Positions 47,320 through 60,543 of a DNA stretch of 64,000 bases are shown here, piece after piece. A model generated the notes under the pieces. That model saw only the letters and a program-made list of their open reading frames with translations, was not told the origin of the DNA and made no database searches. The stretch is from NCBI RefSeq assembly GCF_030272615.1, contig NC_081410.1, positions 124,710,640-124,774,639 on the forward strand, read 5' to 3'. Made by a program: the position numbers and the translations under genes. Positions within the stretch are counted from its first letter, which is position 1. Every line of letters begins with the position of its first letter. This DNA comes from Cryptomeria japonica. Its lineage: Eukaryota > Streptophyta > Pinopsida > Cupressales > Cupressaceae.

Positions 47320-49229
47320 GTTAAAAATAGGGGATAACAATGAAAACATTGATCAACCACAACTGCAACAACCAAACCCTCCTTTGCCAAACCCCCCCTC
47401 AATCCGGGATTTGATTGCACAAAAGTTGAATGAATTGAGGGGGATTGCAGAAGTATATCATAGGATCCCTCGTCTAAACCCAATGTTTGATCCTCTCACA
47501 TCGATCATGATTGAGGAGTACAATGCCGCCCTTTTGTGGGGAGATTCTACGAGGGAAAAATATGCAAATGGCTTGTCGTGTAAGGATATCAAGGATCTGG
47601 AGATATCCAAAGCTACTATCGCCTCATTGTTTCAATCCTCGCACTGGTCAACCCATAGATCTCAAAAAAACAAAACTTTCTATTAAATGGTGCACAAATG
47701 ATGGTATTGTGAAAAAAATTTGGGATCGTTGGTGGATGGTTTTCAACAAACCACCCAACAACAATCTTGATGTCCTCTTCTATTTCATAAAAAAATTGTA
47801 TGCTGAGTTTGTTTTACACAAAAATGTTAACTAATTTAACATCCAACCTTTCCAGGGTGTAGGTTTAGGTATGCCCCAAAATAGACTTGGGGCAATCAGA
47901 GTAGTCCAGGGCCCATATGTCCCCCCTCCTCCTGTTGATCCCCCACTTGCAGTACAACATCCTTATATCATTTGTGAGGTGGCTTCACAGACCATATCGG
48001 CTATTCACTCATTGTGTAGCCTTTTGGTTTCTTAGGTTGGGTTAGTAGCTCAGCCTACTCTTGATGGTAGCAATGCATCTAGTGGTGTTGACACATCATC
48101 CTTGGCTCCACACATATGCATGCCCCATAGTTGTGTCATGTGTGGGCAGGTATGCTTGGGTCCAATTGGACAACCCGTTGATCCTCCTACGGACAATGCA
48201 AATTATGAGGTGCATGAGATGCATGATGCACCAGATATTATTACATAGACTGGAGGATACCCTGGAGAGTCCTCACATGCTAGAGGCGAGGAGGCACCAT
48301 CATCATACATTGATGATGTAGTGGTAAGATTTGTATTTTCATAGTTCATGTTATATTTTAAATGAATATTTATAATCTAGATAATATTAAGTACTAATTT
48401 GTATTTACATGGTCTATTTAACAGTTGATGACCGAGGAGGAGTTGAGATAGATTCAAGAGGGCACCTTGTCGGCCATTTCATTTGGCCTTAATAGCTTGA
48501 TGGTACATATATTATTGCACCTAGTCGTTTGTATTTTATTATACATACATGCTCATCATTTATATTGGTATTAATTAGATTATGTAGTAACTTGCATGTA
48601 TATCTTATTTTACTCTTGTAGGGAACAAGCAACACGAGTGTGGGGCAATGTGATTTAGGATCTAGTAGTGTAGTTGGAGACAAGGGAAAGGTAATTGAAT
48701 GCAAATATGATTGAATGAATAGTTTAAATAACTTATAGTGATTATATACATCTAGACATAGATTGATAGTTTCATATACTTGTTGTGTATATATACAGAG
48801 AATTCTTGGCTTCACATCCTTGATGACTACACCCAGTATACCTGAAGAAGAAGAAGAGATGCCTCGAGTAGATGTGTGTTTATTTTATTTTGTGATTAGT
48901 AGATATAATTTGTTATTATCAGTGACAATTATATGCTGACTTGTATCAATGTCATGTTTCTCAACATATGTAGGTTGTGTATGAAAATATTCAAAGCATA
49001 CCTCCTCTACCGAAGACATACATCAAGAGTCCTACAAAGGCAAAGAGAAAATGTGGAGATGAGGTAAACATTAATAGTTCAATTATAGTTCATTTTTATG
49101 TTAACTTTTTGAATGTGAATTATATAATATAACTAATATTAATTGTGGTTTGTTTTTCTTGTGTAGGATCCTTCAGAGCCGAGTAGTGCGGTGAAGAGGA
49201 TCGATTTTGATGATCCATCAACAACTTAG
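47320..49229 (+). pseudogene. Gene A of the DNA transposon: multi-exon, unknown protein
   Basis: Exons bounded by GT-AG can be placed at 47320-48323, 48425-48502, 48622-48690, 48799-48873, 48974-49063 and 49167-49229. The last five are 78, 69, 75, 90 and 63 bp, all multiples of three and all phase 0, and the frame ends at TAG 49227. The large exon reads IDQPQLQQPNPPLPNPP and IRDLIAQKLNELRGIAEVYH, with a frameshift near 47640. TAG codons lie near 47832, 48035, 48246 and 48450, several where CAG would fit. The C-terminal exons give PSIPEEEEEMPRVD, then KSPTKAKRKCGDED (nuclear-signal-like) and VKRIDFDDPSTT. No known domain is recognised; the start is probably in an unseen upstream exon. Confidence 0.6.
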
Positions 49230-49498
49230 GATGTTATAGATAGTTTTGGGATGCTTACATGTCTATTTGGCTTGTATATTTTGTATATGGACATACATTC
49301 ACGTATTTAGACATACATTTTGTTTCAGTTGGCATTTATGCCATATTTGTGTATGGACATACATTTGTAATCATTTGACATTTTTATATATATAGAAGTT
49401 GATATTCGATCATATAAATTGTTGCTCATCTATGCGTGGTGTTATCATGGAAATCTTTAATCTTCATTCCAATAATTAACAATGGTTAATAATGGTTA
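49230..49498. other. AT-rich 3' region of gene A
   Basis: About 270 bp of sequence rich in TTTGTATATGGACATACATT-like words (49260-49375). No gene is seen. Confidence 0.5.
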
Positions 49499-49686
49499 TT
49501 TAATGAACAATACAATTCATTTCATTTCATCGTAAGTGTTGTTTGTATAATGAACAATATAATTCATTTAATTAACAATATAATACAATTCATTTAATGG
49601 ACAATACAATTCATGAACAATACAATTCATTTAATCAACAATACAATACAATTCATTTAATGAACAATACTTGATACAATTCATTA
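49499..49686. repeat. Short tandem repeat, AACAATACAATTCATTTAATG type
   Basis: A unit of about 21-25 bp (AACAATACAATTCATTTAAT) recurs about seven times with variants. Confidence 0.8.
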
Positions 49687-52300
49687 TTACCCTATGCATG
49701 GTCGTATTTTTCCCCCCACCTTGGTCGAACACTCAGGGTTTTATTAGGGCAACAATTTTTCGGTTGGCGAAAAAATCGTCAGTCTCACTCAATCGAATGT
49801 TGTCGCATGGCCAATTTCTCATTTAGCTCATTGCGATGATGAACCATCAGCTCCGACATGTCTAGTTAGGCATTATTACCCTATGCATGCTCCCATTTTC
49901 CCCCCCCACTCGATCGAACGCTCGGGGTCATACCCTACCGGTGTCGTCCCTTGAGCGCCTTAAGTGCTAAAAATTGTCAAACTTTGACGGGTCCTAACTC
50001 AGAATCCTATGCACTTGCAAATGATCCATTTGAACCTATGGGGCCATGAGAGGGGTCCCTACAAAAGCCTATCTCAGGTTTTAAAGTTTCCCTAAGGTTA
50101 TTAGGACAGAGATTTTTCGGTTGGCAAAAAAATCGTCAGTCTCACTCAATAAATGTTGTCGCATGGCCAATTTCTCGTTTTGCTCATCGCGATGATGAAC
50201 CGTCAGCTCTGACATGTCCATTTATGCATTATGCTCCTATTCCCCCCCCCCCCCCCCCCCAACTCGATCGAACACTCGGGGTGATACCCTACCTGCATCG
50301 TCCCTTGAGCCCCCTAAGTGATAAAAATTGTCAAACTTTGACAGGCCCTAACTTAGAATCGGTGGCACCTGAGAATGATCTGTTTGATCCTATGGGGCCA
50401 TAAGAGGGATCCCTACAAAAACCTATCTCATTTTTTCAATTTGCCCTATGGATTTTTTTAGGGTAGTAATTTTTTAGTTGGCAAAAAAATCGTCAGTCTC
50501 ACTCAATCGAATATTGTCATGTGGACAATTTCTCGTTCTTCTCATCACGATGATGAACCGTCAGCTCTAACATGTCCAGTTAGGCATTATTACCCTATGC
50601 ATGCTCCTATTTTTTCCCCCCACTCAATCGAACGCTCGGGGTCATACCCTATCGGCGTCGTCCCTTGAGCGCCCTAAGTGCTAAAAATTATCAAACTTTG
50701 ATGGGCCCTAACTTGAAATTTGTGGCACCTACAAATGATCTGTTTGAACCTATGGGGCCATGAGAGGGATCCATACAAAAGCCTATCTTAGTTTTTTAAG
50801 TTGCCCTATGGTTTTATTAGGACAATAATTTTTCGGTTGGAAAAAATCGTCAGTCTCACTCAATCAAATGTTGTCGCATGGCCAATTTCTCATTCTTCTC
50901 ATTGTGATGATGAACTATTAGCTTTGACATGTATAGTTAGGAATTATTACCCTATGCATGCTCCTATTTTTCCCCCCCACTCGATCGAACGCTCGGGGTC
51001 ATACCCTACCGACGTCATCCCTAAGTGCTAAAAAATGGCAAACTTTGACAGGCCCTAACTTAGAATCCATGGCACCTGCAAACAATCTATTTGAACCTAT
51101 GAGGACACGAGAGGGATCCCTACAAAATCCTATCTCATTTTTTCAAGTTGCCCTACGGTTTTTTTAGGGCAGCAATTTTTCGATTGCCAAAAAAATCGTT
51201 AGTCTCACTCAATCGAATGTTGTCGCGTGGCCAATTTCTCGTTCTGCTCATCGCGATGATGAACCGTCAGCTCTGACATGTCTAGTTAGGCATTATTACC
51301 ATATGCATGCTCCTATTTTTCCCCCCCCACTCGATCGAACGCTCGAGGTCGTAACCTACCGGCGTCGTCCCTTGAGCACCCTAAGTGCTAAAAATTGTCA
51401 AACTTTGACGGGCCCTAACTCAGAATCTGTGGCACCCATGAATGATCTGTTTGAACCAATGGGGCCACAAGAGGGGTCCCTACAAAATCCTATCTTGGTT
51501 TTTCAATTTTCCCTACATTTTTATTAGGGCAGCAATTTTTTGGTTGGCAAAAAATCGTCAGTCTCACTCAATCGAATGTTGTCGCGTGGCCAATTTCTTG
51601 TTCTACTCATTGCAATGATGAACTGTTAGCTCTAAAATGTCCAATTAGGAATTACTACCCTATGCATACTCCTATTTTTCCCCCTCACTCGATCGAACGC
51701 TCAGGGTCATACCCTACCAATGTCATCCCTTGAGCACCCTAAGTGCTAAAAATTGTCAAACTTTGACGGGCCCTAACTTGGAATCCGTGGCACCTATGAA
51801 TTATCCATTTGAACCTATAGGGCCATGAGAGGGGTCCCTACAAAAGCCTATCTCAGTTTTTCAATTTTCCCTACGGTTTTATTAGGGCAGCAATTTTTTG
51901 GTTGGCGAAAAAACTATTAGTCTCACTCAATCGAATGTTGTCGCGATGATGAACCGTCAGCTCTGACATGTCTAGTTAGGCATTATTACCCTACGCATGC
52001 TCCTATTTTCCCCCCCCACTTGATTGAACACTTGGGGTCATACCCTACCGGCGTCGTCCCTTGAGTGCCCTAACTGCTAAAAATTGTCAAACTTTGACGA
52101 GGCCTAACTCAAAATCCGTGGCACCTACAAATGATCCGTTTGAACCTATGGGGCCACGAGAGGGATCCCTACAAAATCCTATCTCTATTTTTCAAGTGGC
52201 CCTATGGTTTTTTTAGGGCAGAAATTTTTCAGGTCGCAAAAAAATCATCAGTCATACCCTACCGGCATCGTCCCTTAAGCGTCCTATGTGCTAAAATTAT
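49687..52300. repeat. Tandem array with a ~350-bp unit inside the DNA transposon
   Basis: The landmark ATGCATGCTCC..TTTTCCCCCCCACTCGATCGAACGCTCGGGG recurs near 49882, 50226, 50596, 50953, 51303, 51660 and 51992, a spacing of about 330-370 bp. Within each unit are CTAAAAATTGTCAAACTTTGACG, GGGCAGCAATTTTTCGGTTGG and TCGCGATGATGAACCGTCAGC. The first and last units are partial. The frames inside are broken in different places and are not genes. It lies between the convergent 3' ends of the two transposon genes. Confidence 0.93.
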
Positions 52301-52594
52301 ATATAAACAAGCATTAAACTATAGACAAATAATGATCATCAATATTTCCATTTATTGTATACATAGAATTACCATTACACTTGCATGTGACATCCATGAA
52401 GGGATATGCAAACATGATTTTTTTTTCATTATCAATACAACTACACCAATGTACTCATGTACAGATACATGGACATTATCATCAATATAACTAAACCAAT
52501 TTTCTCATGGACATTGTATATCATCATAACAATGTTACATCAATTCACATCCATATACAAGTACAACATCCCACTTCATCTACATTAGACATCT

Positions 52595-55500
52595 TCATGT
52601 CCTAAGAGAAAAGCTTACGTACAACAATGCCTGCATATAAATGAAGACCAAAATAAGTAACCTTTTTATGCAGAATGAATGTGCTACAAGAAACAAATTA
52701 TAACACTTAATACAAATTATTTTGGAAAATTATAAATAGATCATTTGAAACATTTTTAAGATGCACCAGATTGTATAATTACAAAACTTACCAGTTTCTC
52801 TGCAAAGTATACAAGCATAACTTTGAAGAAAGACGCATGTTGATTAAAGCCCTTCTCACTGCATTTCTCTGCATGGTTGAAGATGGTGGTAGATATGGTC
52901 ATTTCTAAATAGAAATACATTCACTTGACTTAATGTTTATGCACAAATTTTTATCTCATTAATGCACAAAGGAATATGTACCATCACCAAGAGAGGGTCT
53001 TGTCAATGGCAAATGATCTAGCATGAACCTGTATTTTTAAGAATTGTTAGTCTACACATAAAATTTATGGATGAACATAAAGGCTTTATGATAATCACTT
53101 CAACTGAAATGCATGATAATAAATGAAAAGGTGGGATTATATACCAAAAAAATACGTCCCTTCAAATTATATCAACAAAACCCACTATGTTGATGCAAAA
53201 ATCATAATGTGATATTGTTGTATATCATCAAAAAAGACCTGCATGAGCATAAAGGTTTTGCGATAATTATATCATCAAAAATTGTCAACTAGTGTTCTCT
53301 AATAAAAAAAATTGTAAAGCTCATCAAATGCATGATAATAAGTCATGTTGCAAAAATACGTCCCTTCTGATTATATCGAGTGTACCCACTATGTGCATGC
53401 AAAAACCATGTTGCCAAAAAAAAACGTTCATCAATAGACCTGCATTTTCAACACATCCTTAATATACACGTAAAAAACTTGAACATTAAGGTTTAATGAT
53501 CATTGTTTGAAATGAAATGCATGATAAAAAAAATAAGGCACCATTAAAGACCTACTACTCAAGTGTGCCTGAAGGGTCATCTCTTTGCTTAAGAGTATCT
53601 AGTATTGCTTCATGATCAGCAGTAGTCATTGTCCATAGCTCTTTGGTCTTTGGTTTTTCTTGATGCTTCAACAACTTGACATTTGTAGCTATAATAAGGT
53701 GTGAATACATTATAATGGTTTTGTGTCTCTCATAGTCTTCAAATGCAGGTATGCCATTCTTTCTAATCATGTATGTTCGCAACCAAGTTCCCATAACAAC
53801 AACTGAACCTGTAGGATATGTGAACCCGTCATCATCTGTCACTAGTTGTGTTAGCTTTTGTTTTCCCTGTACACATCGTGCCAACCAATATTTGATCTCT
53901 CTTCATTCCCTTGCAGTGCGACAACTGCAAAAACATGTCCTAGTTGTACAAGATATGATAGACGGTCATACTCAAGTGAACTTTCCATGTCATTGTTTGA
54001 CAAGGATATTGTTTGAGATAAAGGAGTTAGATAGTGGGGAACCCACGTATCAGTCCACTCACTTGACTTGCACTGATCCCAATCACACCGAACACAACTC
54101 TGACAAAAACAAGCCAACGCTCGTGTCCAAATGGTCCATGTACTTGCATCTGAGCTGAGAAATGAATGCATCTTTGAAGAATCTTTAATTGTTTAATAAT
54201 CCAATCTATCTCCTATTGTTCCCTCCTCAACCAACCAAAAGAATCTGGTCACTGTTGAATCAAGAGTACCTCCATGTGACAATGTTTAACTACACCAATC
54301 AACAATAGAACATGCATCAAAGAAATTTGCACCTGAAATCCTCAATTTCTCCTTAACTAGAGCTCTCTTCAAACATGCACCTACTCCATCATGCTCTCCC
54401 TTCCCATGCCCTACCTCAAAAAAACACCAAATATGAGGTATACGCCTCTCTACATGCATTCTACTCAACCAATAAAACATACGGGCATTCTTGAATTGAC
54501 CTATATAGTTATCTGACCATATTATATGTCAGTCAATTGCAATATCTTTCTCATGCAAGAACTCGAAAAAATTCTCAAAAGAATGTTGCACATACTCGGA
54601 GGAGTGTGCACTATCATCACTCATATAAAAATGATACTCCTTGATTATCTTCCTATCCTCTTCTGTACTATCAAGAGCATGTCTATATGTAATGTGAACA
54701 AAAATAGCAATCTGGACTGAATTGTAGTACTGAGACTGTACCTCATTCTGTGGTTGCAATGTATAGTTCTCTGCAAAATCAATCACCGATACAATAGTGC
54801 CAATCGGGAAAGAGTTCTTACACACCCTAAACTATTGATCCAACCACTGAGACCTATGGGTGTGCCTTGCATAATTGTAGAAAAGATTTTCCTTAAAATC
54901 CAAAATAAAATCAGCAATACTCACTTCTCTTGAGACTAATTCGCATCTAAAAAGTTCACCTCCACTCTTCAAAATATATTTCACTGTCTCATATCTTTTT
55001 TTCTCAACATAATTCTTTCCAAACTCGTGTTTGCTGCCCTCATGAAAATGTGAAACAAACTTTGACAACCCACCACATTCTAAGCACTTCTCATTCAAAC
55101 AATCATTTCTATAGAAATAGTAGCCATCATCTCTAGGGCATAAAAATAGATCTTGCAAGTCTCTTGATGATCTCGGAAATAGCATTGCACCACACTCCTG
55201 CAACATCTCATTAGTATGCATCATAGAATGAATATGACATAAAAGTTCATGGTACATTGAAAAATCCACATGGTACTTGCAACAACAAGTATTGCAAATC
55301 TTAAGAGGAACACAATAAAATGGTTTCAAATATTCAAACACCCTTTGTGATATTTGCAAAGTTGGATGTAATTCACAAAAAATTTTGTAGAACATTGTTT
55401 GGCTTGATTCCAAGAAATGTTTGGGATGTGGTGTGTGGTCATGGTTGCCAATTCTTAATTTCAAAATGTCCTTTACATTGGGTGACACTCTAGAATTAGA

Positions 55501-56430
55501 GTGCCAAAATTGTTGAATCTCCTCCTTCACATTGTCAGTCAACTTTCTATCAACACGTGGAAGCCTCCCACCAAAAGCCCATGTATCTTGTTGAAGTGGA
55601 TCATCAAGTCTTTGTCTTCATGCAAGTGCTCTATCCAAAGTTTTATGGTTTATGTTAAAATAAACACAAGTTTGTCTCATTTGACGAGCCTTCCTCAATT
55701 GATGGCTTACTAAGGAGGTTGTAATCACTCTTTGAGCAGCTCTCTTATCTCTTTCTTTGGTATTCTTTCAAATAGAATTAAGAGCATCAAATAGATTTCT
55801 TGCAATAATAGAATTTCTCTCCATCTTCTTGTTCATACGAATCTTCAATTTGTTTAGCAATGGTCTCATCTTTATCATCTTTAGCGATTGAACAAAGAGT
55901 TGGCATTGCTCGGTCAATGTCTTATTGCTAAAACTTTGGTTGAAAAGTTGTGTAGCCCACAACCGAACGGTTCTTGTTGACCTCTTGCCTTCAAGATTCG
56001 TAATAATGTTCTGATCGATTTTAAATAACCATTTTGGGGTTCTTGAAGGTCTCGGATTTGGAATTTGTCTTTCATCCATGAGAGGGTCTTCATTTCTAAA
56101 GTAATTAGGTGTTACATATGGTTCGCTTGGTTGAACAATTCCACCTTCAATGTCAAATTTTTCCACATTTTCACCTCCTATGTCAAAATTTTCCACATGC
56201 TGAGCATTTTCATTATCACTTTCAACATTTTTAACATTTTCAAAATTTTCAAAATCTACATTTTCATTTTCAAATTCAATTTCCTCTTCACTTGAAGTAA
56301 CATTAGCAATATTTAACATACCTTGTCTTCTCCTCCTATGACATTCTCTATCTCTTTCTCTATACACTTCAATTTGGTCATTTGAAAGTTTTCTTTTGCG
56401 TTTAGACTTCTGACGACTACTACTCCCCAT
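52595..56430 (-). pseudogene. DDE-type transposase gene of the DNA transposon (gene B), inactivated
   Basis: The main exon 56430-53559 starts MGSSSRQKSKRKRKLSNDQI. An acidic region and a C/H-rich zone follow (CNTCCCKYHVDFSMYHELLC and CLNEKCLECGG, probably zinc-binding). The catalytic core reads IVSVIDFAENYTLQ (D), IIWSDNYIGQFKNARMFYWL (D) and CFFEVGHGKGEHDGVGACLK (E). A C-terminal module follows a one-base shift near 53875 (LARCVQGKQKLTQLVTDDDG). Three small exons may complete it: 53028-52982, 52904-52792 and 52630-52595, whose junctions keep the frame. Six nonsense codons in one frame (55768, 55618, 54832, 54529, 54286, 54193) inactivate it. The enzyme would cut and join the transposon ends in the nucleus. 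The motif set resembles Sola-like transposases; certainty about the superfamily is moderate. Confidence 0.75.
53040..53558. other. Candidate intron of gene B with imperfect internal repeats
   Basis: Bounded on the minus strand by GTAGTAGG (donor at 53558) and AATACAG (acceptor at 53029). It contains about three diverged copies of a ~190-bp unit with 'gcatgataata', 'aaatacgtcccttc' and 'acccactatgt..atgcaaaaa'. Confidence 0.45.
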
Positions 56431-56612
56431 TTCCCTCCACACAGATGCTCCTACACGATTGACAATGTAAGTTTTGACTTTAAGAATCTCCCAAAAGCAC
56501 AAATTTGTCTCAACCTGTCTGAAAACCCATGATCGTCGACAGAAAATAGAATATGCAGACTGTGGGCCATTGGAATCCACAAAATGGCCCACAAGGCTCT
56601 TTTTTATGTACC

Positions 56613-56630
56613 AAAATTGGATATCCGATT
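56613..56630. other. GATATC palindrome upstream of the transposase gene
   Basis: TTGGATATCCGATT lies about 185 bp upstream of the transposase ATG and matches the subterminal motifs at both ends, so it could let the transposase repress its own promoter. This is inference. Confidence 0.35.
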
Positions 56631-56739
56631 ATAATGTATAAATTTGTGGTCCCCAAAAAATTTCTCGTTGCCGCCTTTTTTTTACTGAACTGCCACATTA
56701 ATGGCAATGGCAAAAATCAGATTTTATTAGTCATATTTT

Positions 56740-56858
56740 AGAGAGAGAGAGAGAGAAGGAGAGGGAGAGAGAGAGAGAGGAGGAGAGGGTGAGAGAGAGA
56801 GAGAGGAGGAGAGGGAGAGATATATTAGGGGAGAGGGAGAGGGAGAGAGAGAGAGAGA
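56740..56858. repeat. (GA)n purine tract, left border of the minisatellite
   Basis: About 120 bp of GAGAGA with GGAGAGGG interruptions. Its complement-like (CT)n partner at 60350-60561 borders the other side of the minisatellite. Confidence 0.95.
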
Positions 56859-57929
56859 CCCTATTGGGACTCTTTGGGTGTATTGTGTCACTAGGACACA
56901 ATATGACCCATAACGACCAAATATGGTGTCTTAAGGGGTCCTATGGTGTCCTAAGGGGTCATAAGGGTTCATGGAAAACCATATGACCCCTAAGGACACC
57001 ATATGACCCCTTAAGACACCATATTTGGTCGTTATGGGTCATATTGTGTCCCAGTGGGTCATATTGTCTCATATGACCCCTTTAAGACATCATATGACCC
57101 CTTAGGACACCATATGACCCCTAATGACACCATATTGGGTCGCTTTTGGTCATATTGTGTCCTAAGGGGTCATATTGTGTCTTATGACCCCTTAGGACAA
57201 CATATGACCCATAACGACACAATTTGGTGTCTTAAGGGGTCATATGGTGTCCTAGGATACCATATGATGCCTATGGACACCATATGACCCCTAACAACAC
57301 CATATGGTGTCATAAGGGGTCTTATCTTGTCCTTAGGGGTCATATGGTGTCCTGTGAACCCTTATGACCCCTTAGGACACCATACGACCCGTTATGAAAT
57401 CATATTGGGTCTCTTTGGGTCCTATGGTGTCCTAAGGGGTCATATTATGTCCTACGAACCCTTAAGACACCATATGACCCCTAACAAATCCATATGGTAT
57501 CATAAGGGGTCCTATGGTGTCCATAGGGATCATATGGGGTCCTACAACCCCTTCAAACACCATATGACCCCTTAAGACACCATATTTGGTTGTTATGGGT
57601 TATATTGTGTCCTAGTGGGTCATATTGTGTCATATGACCCCTTTAAGACATCATATGACCCCTTAGGACACCATATGACCCCTAATGACACCCTATTGGG
57701 TCTCTTTGGGTTATATTGTGTCCTACGACTCCTTAGGACACCATATGACCCATAACGACACAATTTGGTGTCTTAAGGGGTCATATGGTGTCCTACGACA
57801 CCATATGACTCCTATGGACACTATATGACCCCTAATGACACCATATGGTGTCATAAGGGGTCTTATGTTTTTCTTAGGGGTCATATGATGTCTCATGAAC
57901 CCTTATGGTCCCTTAGGACACCATATGGT
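56859..57929. repeat. Bidirectional minisatellite, block 1
   Basis: Built from the ~20-bp word CATATGACCCCTTAGGACAC and its reverse complement, alternating in short runs, so the whole block is rich in nested inverted repeats. A longer period is marked by TTTGGTCGTTATGGGTCATA near 57027 and its variant near 57587. Open frames reading SYDPLGHHMTPNDTI are artefacts. Confidence 0.93.
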
Positions 57930-58518
57930 GATTAGGGTGGTTAGACATACATCTACTTCTTATTTTTTTCCTAAAAGTTTAGTACCACTGCATTGAAATT
58001 TGAAATTTTCATCAAATAGGATTTTTTTTTTCGAAAAAATAACTAGTAGCTTAGAAACTAAATTCAATTTTCTATATATTCTCTTCTTACATATTTTAAA
58101 AATAATGTTCACAACTTATTCAAATTTTCATGTCAAGTTGCATAACTCTGATTTTCTGAAATTTCATTGCCACTTAAGGGCCTATTTTGGCACACCATGA
58201 TCCTGCACATACCCTAACCAGATTGGGGTTGCATCCAATATTTTCTATAATGGAAATTTTTGGTTCCCAAATAGCTGTAACTTTGCTATCACCCATGCAA
58301 AGTTCTCAAATCCTTAGAGTAAAATAAAAAAATAATAAAACAATGAATGAATTTGTCACTGTCGCTAATCTCTTTCAATTCTCCTTCCCCAATTTTCCAG
58401 ACCACCTGAGATCCTTAGTCAACACCATGATTTCTCACTCCAACTGGGCATGATCCAAAAATTATTGCCCAAATCCTTGTAGGTATTGTCGTTTAACATA
58501 GTCGACTCCAGTTATGGT
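57930..58518. repeat. Internal duplicate of the transposon right end plus host LTR flank
   Basis: Matches 61291-61877 throughout. It contains the right terminal repeat ending ACATACCC at 58214, then TAAC (58215-58218), then about 300 bp of the element-B LTR up to GTTATGGT at 58518, where minisatellite resumes. Host LTR sequence therefore lies inside the transposon, which can only have happened after insertion. Confidence 0.9.
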
Positions 58519-60349
58519 CCTATGGTGTCCTAAGGGGTCATATTATGTCCTATGACCCCTTAGGACATCATATGACCCCTAACGACACCATATGGTGTCA
58601 TAAGGAGTCCTATGGTGCCCATAGGGGTCATATGGTGTCCTACAACCCCTTAGAACACCATATGACCTCTTAAGACACCATATTTGGTTGTTATGGGTCA
58701 TGTTATGTCATATGACCCCTTTAAGACATCATATGATACCTTAGGACACCATATGACCCCTAATGACACCATATTGGGTCGCTTTAGGTCATATTGTGTC
58801 CTAAGGGGTCATATTGTGTCCTACGACCCCTTAGGACACCACATGACCCATAACGACACAATTTGGTGTATTAAGGGGTCATATGGTGTTCTACAATACC
58901 ATATGACCCCTAACGACACCATATGGTGTCATAAGGGGTCTTAAGTTGTCCTTAGGGATCATATGGTGTCCCATGAACCCTTATGACCCCTTAGGATACC
59001 ATACGACCCCTTATGACACCATATTGGGTTTCTTTGGGTCCTATGGTGTCCTAAGAGGTCATATTATGTCTTACAACCCCTTAGGAGACCATATGACCCC
59101 TAACGACACCATATGGTGTCATAAGGGGTTCTATGGTGTCCATAGGGGTCATATGGTGTCCTACGACCCCTTAGGACACCATATGACCCCTTAAGACAAC
59201 ATATTTGGTTGTTATGGGTCATATTGTGTCCTAGTGGGTCATATTGTGTCATATGACCCCCTTTAAGACATCATATGACCCCTTAGGACACCATATGACC
59301 CCTAATGACACCATATTGGGTCGTTTTGGGTCATATTGTGTCCTAAGGGGTCATATTGTGTACTACGACCCCTTAGGACACCATATGACCCATAACGACA
59401 CAATTTGGTGTCTTAAGGGGTCATATGGTGTCCCATGACACAATATGACCCCTTTAAGACATCATATGACCCCTTAGGACACCATATGACCCCTTTAAGA
59501 CATCATATGACCCCTTAGGACACCATATGACCCCTAATGACACCATATTGGGTCACTTTGGGTCATATTGTGTCCTAAGGGGTCATATTGTGTACTACGA
59601 CCCCTTAAGACACCATATGACCCATAACGACATAATTTGGTGTCTTAATGGGTCATATGGTGTCCCATAACACTATATGACCCCTATGGACACCATATGG
59701 CCCCTAACGACACCATATGGTGTCATAAGGGGTCTTATGTTGTCCTTAGGGGTCATATGGTGTCCCATAAACCCTTATCACCCCTGAGGACACCATACGA
59801 CCCGTTATGACACTATATTGGGCTGTTTTGGATCCTATGGTATCTTAAGGGGTCATATTATGTCCTACGACCCCTTAGGAAACCATATGATGTCATAAAG
59901 GGTCCTATGGTGTCCATAGGGGTCATATGGTGTCCTACAACTCCTTAGTACACCATATGGCCCCTTAAGACACCATATTTGGTCGTTATGGGTCATATTG
60001 TGTCCTAGTGGGTCATATTGTGTCATATGACCCCTTTAAGACATCATATGACCCCTTAGGACACCATATGACCCCTAATGACACCATATTGGGTTACTTT
60101 GGGTCATATTGTGTCTTACGACCCCTTAAGACAACATATGACCCATAACGACATAATTTAGTGTCTTAAGGGGTCATATGGTATCATAGGACACCATATG
60201 ACCCCTAACGACACCATATGGTGTCATAAGGGGTCATATGTTGTCCTTAGGGGTCATATGGTGTCCCATGAACCCTTATGAGCCCTTAGGACACCATACG
60301 ACCTGTTATGACACCATATTGGGTCACTTTGGGTCCTATGGTGTCTTAA
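58519..60349. repeat. Bidirectional minisatellite, block 2
   Basis: Same words and both orientations as block 1, with the longer-period marker near 58683, 59207 and 59983. At 59440-59530 the phrase CCTTTAAGACATCATATGA is tandemly repeated. Confidence 0.93.
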
Positions 60350-60457
60350 TCTCTCTCTCTCCCCTAATCTCTCTCTCCATCTCCTTATCTCTCTCTCTCT
60401 CTCTCTCTATCCCTCTCCCCTAATCTCTCCATGTATCTCTCTCTCCCCTAATCTCTC

Positions 60458-60543
<86 letters not shown>

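Noticed and set aside
48489-48815. Minus-strand frame within gene A
   Set aside because: It spans introns and exons of the plus-strand gene and is AT-biased, with no recognisable domain.
49687-52300. CRISPR-like array
   Set aside because: Units are ~350 bp tandem copies with no short repeat plus unique spacer pattern, and the genome is eukaryotic.
50801-52490. Frames in the 350-bp array (50801, 50958, 51303, 52131)
   Set aside because: They fall at the same phase of the repeat but are broken differently in each unit, so there is no maintained product.
53751-54720. Plus-strand frames opposite the transposase (53751, 54526)
   Set aside because: The minus strand holds the conserved catalytic motifs; these are shadows.
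56859-59440. Frames with repeated SYDPLGHHMTPNDTI
   Set aside because: They are translations of the minisatellite in both orientations and are not conserved as genes.
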